A model generated the notes under the pieces. The model saw nothing but the letters and a program-made list of their open reading frames with translations. It had not been told where the DNA came from and ran no database searches. DNA of 64,000 bases, taken from NCBI GenBank assembly GCA_021648145.1, contig JAKITI010000001.1, forward strand, positions 124,001-188,000, in the 5' to 3' direction. Positions 52,869-64,000 of the stretch are shown here, piece after piece. Source of the stretch: Gammaproteobacteria bacterium. Its GTDB lineage: Bacteria; Pseudomonadota; Gammaproteobacteria; JAADGQ01. Position 1 is the stretch's first letter, and the number at the start of each line of letters is the position of its first letter. Both the position numbers and the translations under genes were made by a program.

Positions 52869-54800
52869 CTATTTTTTATTCTCTTTCACTTCTTCAAATT
52901 CAGCGTCAACAACGCTGTCATCCGATTTAGCTTTTTCCTTAGAGCCCTCTACATCACCCTCAGCTCCAGAATCGGGTGTTTTCTGGCTATAAAGGCGCTC
53001 TGCCATTTTGGCCGAAGCTTCTGTTAAATCACGAGTTTTTTCCTCAATCTCAGCTTTGTCATCACCTTTCATGGCTTCTTCTAAAGCCTCAATTGCAGTC
53101 TCAATACTCTGTTTTTCATCGCCTTCAAGTTTATCTTCACCCAGCTCTTTCATCGATTTTTGTGTTGCGTGAATCATGGTGTCAGCTTGATTCCTTGCAT
53201 CAACAAGCTCATGTAATTTTCGATCTTCCTCTGCATGGGCTTCGGCATCTTTCACCATTTTTTCAACTTCTTCATCAGAAAGCCCACTGGAAGCCTTTAT
53301 GATGATGGATTGCTCTTTGCCAGTCGCTTTATCTTTCGCTGATACATTCAGAATTCCATTAGCATCAATATCGAAAGTCACTTCAACTTGTGGTGTACCA
53401 CGTGCCGCAGGTGGAATATCAGCTAAATCAAAACGCCCCAGTGACTTATTGCCAGAGACCATTTCACGTTCACCTTGCAGTACATGAACCGTCACAGCGG
53501 TCTGGTTATCTTCTGCTGTAGAAAATACTTGTGATGCTTTAGTCGGAATCGTCGTATTTTTTTCAATGAGCTTGGTCATCACGCCACCCATTGTTTCGAT
53601 ACCTAACGATAATGGTGTGACATCCAGCAACAACACATCTTTAACTTCACCGCCAAGTACTCCACCCTGAATGGCTGCGCCCATGGCAACGGCTTCGTCT
53701 GGATTTACATCTTTTCTAGGCTCTTTACCAAAGAATTCTGCAACCGCTTCTTGAACTTTAGGCATACGGGTTTGGCCACCGACCAAAATAACCTCATCAA
53801 TTTCTGATGTACTTAACCCAGCATCTTTCAGAGCAATCTGGCATGGTTCAATGGTACGAGCCACTAACTCTTCAACCAATGACTCAAGTTTGGCTCGAGT
53901 CAATTTGATGTTCAAATGTTTCGGGCCTGAAGCATCCGCCGTAATATAAGGTAAATTAACATCAGTTTGCTGCGTTGAAGAGAGTTCAATTTTGGCTTTT
54001 TCCGCCGCTTCTTTTAAGCGTTGCAGTGCAAGTGGGTCATTGTGCAGGTCAATACCACTATCTTTTTTGAATTCACCAGAGAGGTATTCAATCAAGCGTA
54101 AATCAAAATCTTCACCCCCTAGAAAAGTATCACCATTGGTTGCAAGGACTTCAAACGTATGCTCACCATCAATCTCAGCAATTTCAATGATTGAAACGTC
54201 AAATGTACCACCACCCAAATCATAAATAGCAACAGTAGCGTTACCATGCTTTTTATCCATTCCATAAGCTAATGCTGCAGCGGTGGGTTCGTTTATAATG
54301 CGTTTGACATCAAGACCTGCAATTTTACCCGCATCTTTGGTGGCTTGGCGCTGTGAGTCATTGAAGTAAGCGGGCACAGTGACGACCGCTTCAGTCACCT
54401 CTTCACCGAGATAGTCTTCTGCTGTTTTTTTCATTTTCTGCAAAATACGAGCAGAAATTTCTTGAGGGGCTATTTTTTTACCTTGCACTTCAATCCAAGC
54501 ATCACCATTATCGGCAGCAACGATAGTGTAAGGCACCATTTTAATATCACGCTGAACAACATCATCTTTAAATTTACGACCAATCAGACGTTTAATCGCA
54601 AACAGAGTATTTTTAGGGTTGGTAACAGATTGGCGTTTTGCCGATTGTCCAACCAACACTTCACCATCATCTGCAAATGCGACAATTGATGGTGTGGTGC
54701 GATCACCTTCACTATTTTCGATGACTTTGCTTTTACCATCTTCCATTACAGATACGCAGGAATTTGTTGTTCCTAAGTCAATACCAATAATTTTACCCAT
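52869..54800 (-). CDS. dnaK: Chaperone DnaK (Hsp70)
   Basis: 643 residues. Nucleotide-binding domain with [55 protein letters not shown] and [11 protein letters not shown]; linker [18 protein letters not shown]; substrate domain; helical lid with a charged tail ending [10 protein letters not shown]. The complete grpE-dnaK-dnaJ set is here, so the folding cycle is encoded in one operon. Confidence 0.99.
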   Translation of the reverse strand: MGKIIGIDLGTTNSCVSVMEDGKSKVIENSEGDRTTPSIVAFADDGEVLVGQSAKRQSVTNPKNTLFAIKRLIGRKFKDDVVQRDIKMVPYTIVAADNGDAWIEVQGKKIAPQEISARILQKMKKTAEDYLGEEVTEAVVTVPAYFNDSQRQATKDAGKIAGLDVKRIINEPTAAALAYGMDKKHGNATVAIYDLGGGTFDVSIIEIAEIDGEHTFEVLATNGDTFLGGEDFDLRLIEYLSGEFKKDSGIDLHNDPLALQRLKEAAEKAKIELSSTQQTDVNLPYITADASGPKHLNIKLTRAKLESLVEELVARTIEPCQIALKDAGLSTSEIDEVILVGGQTRMPKVQEAVAEFFGKEPRKDVNPDEAVAMGAAIQGGVLGGEVKDVLLLDVTPLSLGIETMGGVMTKLIEKNTTIPTKASQVFSTAEDNQTAVTVHVLQGEREMVSGNKSLGRFDLADIPPAARGTPQVEVTFDIDANGILNVSAKDKATGKEQSIIIKASSGLSDEEVEKMVKDAEAHAEEDRKLHELVDARNQADTMIHATQKSMKELGEDKLEGDEKQSIETAIEALEEAMKGDDKAEIEEKTRDLTEASAKMAERLYSQKTPDSGAEGDVEGSKEKAKSDDSVVDAEFEEVKENKK

Positions 54801-54848
54801 TGTTTTTTCTCCGTTCGTTCGTGCTTTATTTTGGAAAATAAATTAAAT

Positions 54849-54882
54849 TCAGGATCGTGATTTTTATAACCTCTGATCCTGA
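54849..54882 (-). other. Hairpin between grpE and dnaK
   Basis: Eight-base arms TCAGGATC / GATCCTGA with an 18-base AT-rich loop in the 121-base gap. It could be an attenuator, or a processing or stability element that adjusts the DnaK to GrpE ratio; sequence alone does not decide. Confidence 0.35.
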
Positions 54883-54921
54883 TTCGTGTTGAATTGAATA
54901 ATTGGGGCGTTTGAAATTTTT

Positions 54922-55554
54922 TCAAGCCATTTCATCAATTTCTGTGTTTTCTTTATTGTCAGGAACTTTTTGTGATACCACCACCATGGCAGGTCGTAGT
55001 AACCGACGATTTAGCAAGTACCCTTTTTGAAACACATTGAGCACGGTGTTCGGTTCAACATCAGCACTTGGTTGCATTGACATTGCTTGATGGTGCTCAG
55101 GGTTAAATTTTTCCCCTACAGCATCAACCTCTTCAATTTTGAATTTTTTAAATGCTGAATCCAGTATATTCAAAGTTAGAGCGATACCGTCCTGTATTTT
55201 TTTGAGCGTTTCATCTGCATCGCTGTCAGTGGCGGCCGCAGCGCCTAACTCCAGACTATCTTTAACGGGAAGTAGTTCCAGTGCGAATTTTTCCAGAGCA
55301 AATTTATGAGCGCTCTCCAGATCACGAGCCGTACGGCGTTTAATATTTTCCTGATCAGCTTGTGAGCGAAGTAATTTATTCCAGTTTTCTTCAGCTTTGC
55401 TTTCGGCTTTTTCCAGCTTTTCTTGTAAAATATCAAGTTCACTGCCACCCTCGCTTGAACACTCTTCTGGCAAAAATTCATCTGCAGCATGATTTTCGAT
55501 TTCAGCAGATTTTTCTGTTGAATTATTCGAAGAGTTCTTATCTTCGTTGTTCAT
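54922..55554 (-). CDS. grpE: Nucleotide exchange factor GrpE
   Basis: Dimeric exchange factor that releases ADP from DnaK. 210 residues. Acidic disordered N-terminus, long coiled coil (about 40-100, [20 protein letters not shown]), and the C-terminal beta wing with [14 protein letters not shown] and [20 protein letters not shown]. First gene behind the sigma-32 promoter. Confidence 0.97.
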   Translation of the reverse strand: MNNEDKNSSNNSTEKSAEIENHAADEFLPEECSSEGGSELDILQEKLEKAESKAEENWNKLLRSQADQENIKRRTARDLESAHKFALEKFALELLPVKDSLELGAAAATDSDADETLKKIQDGIALTLNILDSAFKKFKIEEVDAVGEKFNPEHHQAMSMQPSADVEPNTVLNVFQKGYLLNRRLLRPAMVVVSQKVPDNKENTEIDEMA

Positions 55555-55596
55555 CTTTATCTATCTCCAATCAATTAACTAAAATCACACCATCAC

Positions 55597-55623
55597 TATG
55601 GGGGAAGGTTGGCAAATTTCAAG
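55597..55623 (-). promoter_or_regulatory. Sigma-32 heat-shock promoter for grpE-dnaK-dnaJ-dapB
   Basis: On the minus strand CTTGAAA (55617-55623), a 13-base spacer and CCCCATA (55597-55603) match the RpoH consensus at every key base. The -10 ends 42 bases before the grpE start. Confidence 0.9.
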
Positions 55624-55673
55624 GTGCTATGGTAAGTTTGGCAGGCTCCTAGAAGCAACTAGAACGGGAAAAC

Positions 55674-56546
55674 ATGAAACGCTCGGCATTTGACATTATT
55701 GGCCTGATAGGCAAAAGAAACGATCCTAAAGTACAGGAAACTGCCCAGCTACTTGGGGCTTTTTTAAAAGAACAAAACCTCCATATTCTAGTGGATGAAA
55801 CAATTGCTGAAATCTCTTCAGCGTTGAATGTTGACTCTGTTTCGCGAGAGACCATTGGTGAACAAAGTGATCTGATTGTTGTTATTGGAGGGGATGGCAC
55901 GCTGCTTTGCGCTGCGCGCGCATTGATTGATTACAATATTCCTATCGTAGGAATTAATCTTGGGCGACTTGGCTTTTTGGTTGATATTTCATCAACCGAA
56001 GTGATTGCTGGCATAAAAGAGATTCTTCAAGGTAACTATTTTGAGGAGGCGCGTTGTGCATTGCAGTTTTCTGTTTATCGAGATGAAAAAATTCTCTGTG
56101 AAGGTGTTGCACTCAATGATGTCGTCATTCACAAATGGAACATGGCTCGAATGATTGAGCTGGAAACTCTTATTGATGGACGCTATGTTAATACCCAGCG
56201 CTCTGACGGTTTGATTATTTCCACGCCGACTGGGTCAACCGCTTATGCATTATCGGGCGGCGGCCCCATTCTTTATCCGACGCTTAACGCAATGGCTTTA
56301 GTACCAATTTGTCCGCATACTCTGAGCAACCGCCCTATTGTTATTTCGGGTGACAGTAATATTGAGATTATAGTGACACCTGAAGATCAAGAGCATGTCC
56401 AGATCACATGGGATGGGCAAAACAGCTACAATTTAAAATCTAACGATCGAGTTAACATTCGAAAATACTTGCATGGCATCAAACTTATTCACCCAGAAGA
56501 ACATGATCATTACGAAGTGCTCCGAGCAAAATTGCGTTGGGGGTAA
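55674..56546 (+). CDS. nadK: NAD kinase
   Basis: Phosphorylates NAD to NADP with ATP. 290 residues. The catalytic GGDGTLL motif is in VVIGGDGTLLCAARAL, followed by GINLGRLGFLVDI, the NE/D-type LNDVVIHKWN, and the Gly-rich TPTGSTAYALSGGGPI. The divergent grpE promoter shares the 119-base gap. recN follows directly, the usual nadK-recN pairing opposite grpE. Confidence 0.97.
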   Translation: MKRSAFDIIGLIGKRNDPKVQETAQLLGAFLKEQNLHILVDETIAEISSALNVDSVSRETIGEQSDLIVVIGGDGTLLCAARALIDYNIPIVGINLGRLGFLVDISSTEVIAGIKEILQGNYFEEARCALQFSVYRDEKILCEGVALNDVVIHKWNMARMIELETLIDGRYVNTQRSDGLIISTPTGSTAYALSGGGPILYPTLNAMALVPICPHTLSNRPIVISGDSNIEIIVTPEDQEHVQITWDGQNSYNLKSNDRVNIRKYLHGIKLIHPEEHDHYEVLRAKLRWG

Positions 56547-58232
56547 ATGCAGAATATGTTAGAACATATTCAAATTCGTGATTTCACAATCATTAATCAA
56601 CTGGAGCTGTCATTCAAAGAAGGTTTGACAGTCATGACGGGGGAAACCGGTGCCGGAAAATCAATACTCATTGATGCGCTCGGGTTGATTCTGGGTGACC
56701 GTGCCGATCCAGGTATGATTCGTCATGGCTGCCAACGCGCAGAAATTTGTGCAGAATTTTCTATTGCTTCAGATTCAGCACCCGCTGAGTGGCTTTCTCA
56801 ATATGAATTTGACCAGTCGGGTGAATGTTTGATTCGTCGCATCTTATCAAAAACAGCACGATCAAAAGCTTATATAAATGGTCGGATGATCCCTCTTAAC
56901 CAGCTCAGGGAGTTTGGCAGTTTGCTTGTCGATATTCATGGTCAACATGAACATCAATCACTGATGCAGCTCGAAAAACAAGGGGACATTCTTGATACTT
57001 ATGCAGGTAATAGTGATCTGGTCAAGAAACTTATATTGACCTGTAAACACTGGAACTCACTACAGCAACAGCTCGAATCATTACGCCAAAAAAATGAAGA
57101 GCGTAATGCAAAATTTGAACTGTTGAGTTATCAGGTCAAAGAGCTTGATGATCTTGATTTAGCCCCCAATGAACTTCAGAAACTTGACGAGCAACATAAG
57201 CGCTTAGCCAATGCAAACCGTTTGCGTCTTGGTGTTCAAACGCTTTTGGAGCAATTACATGACAGCGATGAGCATTCAATCACTCAGCAGTTATCGCAGC
57301 ATGTAACCTCACTTGGGCAGCTCACAGAGATGGATAATAAACTGACAGTGGCTAATGAACAGCTAAGTAGCATATCACTGCAACTGCAAGAGATGACGAA
57401 TGATCTTCGACACTACCTAGATGGATTAGAGATTAATCCCGAAGAGTTACAGTCAATTGAACAACGTTTGGCTGATATTTTTGATATTGCACGCAAACAC
57501 CATGTTCCCACACAAAAGTTAGTCGAGCTGCATCAAACTTTAAAGCAAGAGCTCTTTGAGCTTGGTGACCTGGAAAGCCAAGCAGAGAAAATTGAAGGTG
57601 AAATAAAAGCAGCTAAAACAGAGTATCATCAACATGCATTAAAATTAAGTGAAAATCGCAAAAAATCTGCTGAAACACTGGTTTTTCATGTGAACAAAAA
57701 AATGCAGCAACTTGGAATGCCACACGGCTATATTGAAATCTGTTTTACCTCTATTGAAAAACAGCCCTCCCCTTCTGGTTTAGAAAAAATTGAATTTTTT
57801 GTTGTAACAAATCCGGGGCAGCCATTAAAACCATTAACAAAAGTAGTTTCTGGTGGTGAGCTATCTCGTATTAGCCTGGCCATTCAGGTATCGCTTTCAA
57901 ATAATGCCAGTGTTGAGACGATGATTTTCGATGAAGTTGACGTGGGGATTGGTGGTGGCGTGGCTGAAGTGGTGGGTCAACAATTGCGTGCGCTGGGTAA
58001 GAACCGGCAGATTCTGTGTGTGACACACCTACCGCAAGTAGCCGCATTAGGAGAGAATCATTTTCAAGTTAATAAAACATCCGAATCAGACAGCACCCAT
58101 ACCACTATTATTGAGCTGAAAAATGAATCCCGCATTGAAGAAATTTCACGCATGCTGGGGGGTATCACGATTACTGGGCAAACACTCGCCCATGCCGAAG
58201 AGATGATTGCGACTGCACAGCGTATAAAATAG
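56547..58232 (+). CDS. recN: DNA repair protein RecN
   Basis: SMC-like ATPase acting early at double-strand breaks. 561 residues. Walker A TGETGAGKSILIDALGLILG, DIHGQHEHQSLM, two coiled-coil arms (about 160-345) without a hinge as large as SMC, ABC signature VVSGGELSRISLAIQ, Walker B TMIFDEVDVGIGGG, and VTHLPQVAALG. The start abuts the nadK stop with GGGGG ahead; an ATG three codons in is the alternative. A LexA box was not recognised upstream. Confidence 0.97.
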   Translation: MQNMLEHIQIRDFTIINQLELSFKEGLTVMTGETGAGKSILIDALGLILGDRADPGMIRHGCQRAEICAEFSIASDSAPAEWLSQYEFDQSGECLIRRILSKTARSKAYINGRMIPLNQLREFGSLLVDIHGQHEHQSLMQLEKQGDILDTYAGNSDLVKKLILTCKHWNSLQQQLESLRQKNEERNAKFELLSYQVKELDDLDLAPNELQKLDEQHKRLANANRLRLGVQTLLEQLHDSDEHSITQQLSQHVTSLGQLTEMDNKLTVANEQLSSISLQLQEMTNDLRHYLDGLEINPEELQSIEQRLADIFDIARKHHVPTQKLVELHQTLKQELFELGDLESQAEKIEGEIKAAKTEYHQHALKLSENRKKSAETLVFHVNKKMQQLGMPHGYIEICFTSIEKQPSPSGLEKIEFFVVTNPGQPLKPLTKVVSGGELSRISLAIQVSLSNNASVETMIFDEVDVGIGGGVAEVVGQQLRALGKNRQILCVTHLPQVAALGENHFQVNKTSESDSTHTTIIELKNESRIEEISRMLGGITITGQTLAHAEEMIATAQRIK

Positions 58233-58409
58233 GCGTTGGCCTTCAAATGATGTGCATGTTAAGCTCCGCCGCCTTGTAGGCCACTGAATTCTATTTTTGT
58301 GATGGATCAGACTAAAATGACTCTCTTTTGAGACGCTATAGGGGGAGTATCTGCCTTGATGAGCAGAATCTCTCAGTAGAGTTTATTAAAAAGAAAGGTT
58401 ATTAAAATT

Positions 58410-58748
58410 ATGCTAGCGACAGCAAGAAGAGTAGATGATGTAGTCCGTAATGGTAAAAGAGATTCTATACCTGTAATGTCAAAAAAATACAATCAAATCA
58501 TTATTGAAGGTGTCAGGGAGGATGGTAGCAAATTTCGTCCCAGCGACTGGGCTGAAAGATTATCTACCACTCTTGCACAGTTTGGTTCAGATCATCGCTT
58601 GCACTATGCCAAAGGGGTTCAACCCGTTATAAGGAATGGAATTAAATGTATTGTGATTGATGCTGATCTGGAAACAAACAATCCATCGGCCTATCGTTAC
58701 ATTATTGAGTTTTCTAACGCCAATAATTTACGAAAATATGAAAAATAA
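58410..58748 (+). CDS. DUF3579 domain protein
   Basis: 112 residues. Core from about residue 28: QIIIEGVREDGSKFRPSDWA, a run of Arg/Leu, then VQPVIRNGIKCIVIDADLE and a C-terminal YIIEFSNANNLR. This matches DUF3579, a small family most often met in beta- and gammaproteobacteria with unknown function. The first 22 residues may be outside the domain, and an ATG at 58476 is the alternative start. Alone between recN and dksA, with its own hairpin terminator. Confidence 0.82.
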   Translation: MLATARRVDDVVRNGKRDSIPVMSKKYNQIIIEGVREDGSKFRPSDWAERLSTTLAQFGSDHRLHYAKGVQPVIRNGIKCIVIDADLETNNPSAYRYIIEFSNANNLRKYEK

Positions 58749-58761
58749 GTGCCATTAAAGA

Positions 58762-58786
58762 CCCCTTGGTATGCTTTACCAAGGGG
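58762..58786. terminator. Hairpin between convergent DUF3579 and dksA
   Basis: Perfect ten-base stem CCCCTTGGTA / TACCAAGGGG with a five-base loop in the 63-base gap. TCTTTAA follows on the minus strand and ATAATTTTTAG, a little distant, on the plus strand. Probably bidirectional. Confidence 0.72.
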
Positions 58787-58811
58787 AGTTACTATAATTT
58801 TTAGATTGATC

Positions 58812-59240
58812 TCAACCTCTTAGCTGTTTTTCTCGAATCTCATCCAAAACTTTGCAATCAATACATTTTTCAGCTGTAGGGCGTGCCTCTAAACGGCGAA
58901 TACCAATGTCCTCGCCACATGACTCGCAAAACCCATAATCACCACTGTCCAGAGAGTTGAGTGCGCTATCAATTTTTTTAATTAATTTTCGTTCACGATC
59001 ACGAGTACGCAGCTCCATGGAAAACTCTGCCTCTTGAGAGGCTCGATCATTTGGGTCTGGAAAATTTGCAGCCACATCTTGCATATGATGAACTGTACGG
59101 TCAACTTCTTCCATGAGCTCTTGACGCCATGCTTCTAGAATTTCACGAAAATGTTGAACCTGACGGCTCTCCATATACTCTTCGTGACTCTCCTCTTGAT
59201 AGGGTACAAACCCTTTAAAATCAGTCAACGCTGAAGCCAT
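58812..59240 (-). CDS. dksA: RNA polymerase-binding transcription factor DksA
   Basis: Binds the RNA polymerase secondary channel and with ppGpp mediates the stringent response. 142 residues. The coiled coil carries the tip Asp motif (DPNDRASQEAE), and a four-Cys zinc finger reads CESCGEDIGIRRLEARPT then CIDC. Length and motifs match canonical DksA rather than the Cys-less paralogues. Confidence 0.97.
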   Translation of the reverse strand: MASALTDFKGFVPYQEESHEEYMESRQVQHFREILEAWRQELMEEVDRTVHHMQDVAANFPDPNDRASQEAEFSMELRTRDRERKLIKKIDSALNSLDSGDYGFCESCGEDIGIRRLEARPTAEKCIDCKVLDEIREKQLRG

Positions 59241-59367
59241 TATAGATGTTCCTCTTAACTCTAATTAAGGTTATCTTGAAATCAGGGCGGCACTTATACC
59301 AAAAATATTTACTAATCGCAAACCCTATATACTTTTTATTTATCGTATTGTTATCGAATAGAGTTGA

Positions 59368-61674
<2,307 letters not shown>

Positions 61675-61703
61675 TGAGGAGTTTTCTAGCTCCCTAATCC
61701 CGA

Positions 61704-64000
61704 TTAACCTTCAATCATATCTAATGCTTCATTCACATCAACAGCAACGAGGCGTGATACACCGGGCTCATGCATTGTGACCCCCATTAAGTGCTCTGCA
61801 ATTTCCATGGTGATTTTATTGTGCGAGATAAATATAAACTGAACTTGCTCTGACATCTCTTTCACGACCTTGCAAAAGCGACCCACATTAGCATCATCCA
61901 GTGGTGCATCGACTTCGTCCAGCATGCAAAAAGGAGATGGGTTAATTTCAAATATTGCAAAAACCAATGCCACAGCCGTCAGCGCTTTTTCACCCCCAGA
62001 GAGCAGATGAATTGTACTGTTTCGTTTGCCGGGTGGACGCGCCATAATGGTCACACCGGTACTCAACAAATCTTCACCTGTTAATTCCAGATAGGCTTCT
62101 CCCCCACCGAATAGTCGAGGAAAAAATGACTTTAGACCGTGGTCAACCTTATCGTACGTCTCTTTGAAGCGAACTCGTGTTTCGCGGTCAATTTTATGAA
62201 TCGCACTTTCAAGGGTATCCAGTGCAGTATTCAGATCATTTTGCTGGTCAACAAGATATTGCCAACGTATCGTTTGCTCTTTACATTCATCAATGGCTGC
62301 AAGATTTACTACGCCTAATTTATTAATAGACGCAGTCACTTGATCAATACTTGTTTTCCAGACAGATTCCTGAGCATCTTCTGGCATCGTATCGCTGAGC
62401 ATTTCCATATCAAAGTGGCTCTCTCCCACCTGCTCAACCAAAGTCTGACAACGTACACTTAAAGCTTGCCAATCCATACGTAATTTTTCAAGATCGCTAC
62501 GTACTTTCTGAGATTTTTGTTCTACAACTTGTCGCTGTTTTTCGGTTTCACGAACCTCATGCTCTAGTTTTTCTTTTAAGATGCGCGCTGATTGCAGGCG
62601 AGTTTCAATATCGAGCTGTTTTTTGAGTGAATTTTCAAGCTGCTCTTTTAGCTCTAAACCGGATTCTTCATTCCCTAAAAAATTCTTAAGCTCCTTGCAA
62701 CGTAGCTCTAGTCGTACCAACTGAGACTGCATTCGATCCAGGCTATTTTGTGTTGATTGTTGTTGTGTGTTGAGTGACTGTATTTGTAACGCAACTTTAT
62801 GTACAACATCTTTATGGGCGCGTGCCTGGTGTCGATGCTGATCCAGATTTTGTTTGAGTCTGTCGCGTTGTGATTCCAGTTCAGCGCGTTTTTCAGTGTG
62901 ATGCTCTGTCAGCACAAGGGTTTGATTTAAACGCGTTGTAACTGAACTGGTCTCTTCTGTTTCATTAGAGAGTTGCTCATGAAGTTCTTCCAGCTCCTGA
63001 ATCGCTTGAACTTGTTGCACTTTCATCTGGGCTGAACGTGCCTGTTTTGCGCTCAGTTGTGCATCTAATTGACCTTGACGCATCTGAATATTTTGTAAGG
63101 TAGCCTGAGCACTTTCCCGCTCATCTTCATACTTTTTTAGTGCTTTATTGCTTTGCTTCAGTCTGTATTGGTACTTTTCTACCAACACTTTAAGTTCAGA
63201 TATTTGTTGGTAAAGCGCCTTGAGCTCTTGCTCCCTGATGAGCACCCCACTTTTCTCATCACTCTCTTTTGAAATTCGCAACCAATCCACGCCTAACCAG
63301 ATGCCCGACTGAGTGATGATGGATTCCCCCGCATTTAACTCAGAGCGCAAAGTGAGTGCATCTTCAAGTGAATCGACAGCATAAACTCCTGTGAGTAATC
63401 CATCCAAAGGCCAATTTGCTTGTATTTTTCCTAATAACGGTGTTGATAACGTAGCAGTCTCACTCTTTTGTTGCGTGGTCGTGTTTGTTTCAAACAGTCC
63501 GAGCACACCTGTTTTCAGTGCGTCAAGATAAGGAGTCAATTTCTCAAACTCATCCACGCAGACCGCTTCCAGATGTATGCCGAGAACAGTTTCTAATGCA
63601 GATTCCCAGCCACTTTCAATTTCAATACCTTCAGCCAGTCGAGTTGCGTTTTGCAGATTTTTTTGCTCTAACCAATGGCGGGTTGTACCTTCACCATTGC
63701 TCTTATTCTTACCGAGTGCAGCTTGTTGTAACGCTTCCAGAGAGGAGATGCGCCCTTGTGCACTTTGTAGTGCGATACGCTCTTCATCAAGTTGCAGGCC
63801 GAATTGTTGACTATATTCACGCTGAACTACAATCTGCTCACGATGTGATTGTAGCCGCTCTTTGTGCTGAACAATCTCATCATCAAGCAACAATTTTTCC
63901 TGTTGCAACAGTCCAATATCATGCTCCAGACTGTCAGGAACCAGATTCAATAACACCTCTTCCAGCCGGGTTTTTCGAAGTTTTGATTGTGTGATTTGTT
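61704..64000 (-). CDS. smc: Chromosome segregation protein SMC, C-terminal part (cut by window edge)
   Basis: The frame is open to the last base of the window, so the N-terminus (Walker A) lies beyond. Visible are the end of the first coiled coil, a hinge (about 63300-63660; ESGWESALETVLGIHLEAVC, LDALKTGVLGLF), a long returning coiled coil, and the C-terminal head with ABC signature LSGGEKALTAVALVFAI, Walker B CMLDEVDAPLDD and FIFISHNKITMEIAEHLMGV. SMC with ScpA/B compacts and separates chromosomes; its presence argues against an enteric host. Converges on icd with a 29-base gap. Confidence 0.96.
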   Translation of the reverse strand, partial: QITQSKLRKTRLEEVLLNLVPDSLEHDIGLLQQEKLLLDDEIVQHKERLQSHREQIVVQREYSQQFGLQLDEERIALQSAQGRISSLEALQQAALGKNKSNGEGTTRHWLEQKNLQNATRLAEGIEIESGWESALETVLGIHLEAVCVDEFEKLTPYLDALKTGVLGLFETNTTTQQKSETATLSTPLLGKIQANWPLDGLLTGVYAVDSLEDALTLRSELNAGESIITQSGIWLGVDWLRISKESDEKSGVLIREQELKALYQQISELKVLVEKYQYRLKQSNKALKKYEDERESAQATLQNIQMRQGQLDAQLSAKQARSAQMKVQQVQAIQELEELHEQLSNETEETSSVTTRLNQTLVLTEHHTEKRAELESQRDRLKQNLDQHRHQARAHKDVVHKVALQIQSLNTQQQSTQNSLDRMQSQLVRLELRCKELKNFLGNEESGLELKEQLENSLKKQLDIETRLQSARILKEKLEHEVRETEKQRQVVEQKSQKVRSDLEKLRMDWQALSVRCQTLVEQVGESHFDMEMLSDTMPEDAQESVWKTSIDQVTASINKLGVVNLAAIDECKEQTIRWQYLVDQQNDLNTALDTLESAIHKIDRETRVRFKETYDKVDHGLKSFFPRLFGGGEAYLELTGEDLLSTGVTIMARPPGKRNSTIHLLSGGEKALTAVALVFAIFEINPSPFCMLDEVDAPLDDANVGRFCKVVKEMSEQVQFIFISHNKITMEIAEHLMGVTMHEPGVSRLVAVDVNEALDMIEG

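Overview
The window is a stretch of chromosome from a flagellated, respiring, non-enteric gammaproteobacterium, with moderate GC and AT-rich intergenic gaps. The lineage is suggested by Hda, DksA, RNase E, UbiJ/UbiB, HslVU, a FimV-like landmark protein, a monomeric isocitrate dehydrogenase, and SMC where enterics carry MukB. I cannot place the genus. I saw no prophage, transposase or CRISPR array; the clearest mobile-type signature is a short palindromic REP-like pair inside sucB.

Layout. 0-6 kb: tail of a chemotaxis/motility cluster (cheW, a small basic protein, DUF2802) facing flgJ-flgK-flgL. 6-10.3 kb: accessory envelope genes, namely an AT-rich SH3 lipoprotein, a large lipoprotein and a Tat-exported DUF1501 protein. 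10.3-13.2 kb: a four-gene operon tlpA-DUF4266-DUF3570-apbE behind a palindromic promoter/operator. Its DUF3570 outer-membrane-type protein carries a sequence matching the ApbE flavinylation consensus, which makes it the best candidate for a little-described redox system. 13.2-17.6 kb: DUF58, a phosphoesterase, hemN, tRNA-Ser(GGA) and ugd. 17.7-25.8 kb: yihY-purN-purM, a CDP-alcohol phosphatidyltransferase with hda and wrbA, then fimV and DUF3301. 25.8-33.5 kb: a tightly packed run (GT4 glycosyltransferase, xerC, hslVU, ubiE, RDD, ubiJ, ubiB). 33.5-41.9 kb: an orphan GspE-type ATPase, nagZ and the 2-oxoglutarate dehydrogenase operon sucA-sucB-lpdA. 42-45.5 kb: copper ATPase, a small CopZ-like chaperone and pyrD. 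45.6-50.8 kb: rne, rluC, sppA. 50.8-58.2 kb: grpE-dnaK-dnaJ-dapB from a near-perfect sigma-32 promoter, divergent from nadK-recN. 58.4-64 kb: DUF3579, dksA, icd and the C-terminal part of smc, cut by the window edge.

How the genes work together. Most of the window is core metabolism and cell maintenance: ubiquinone synthesis, TCA cycle (icd, sucAB-lpdA), purine, pyrimidine and lysine synthesis, heat-shock proteolysis and folding, and RNA processing. The accessory content lies mainly between 6 and 14 kb. Other points of note are the homologous extra domain shared by FlgK and FlgL, the in-frame REP-like insertion in the SucB linker, palindromic operators in front of tlpA and copA, and a flgJKL cluster detached from the rest of the flagellar rod/hook operon.
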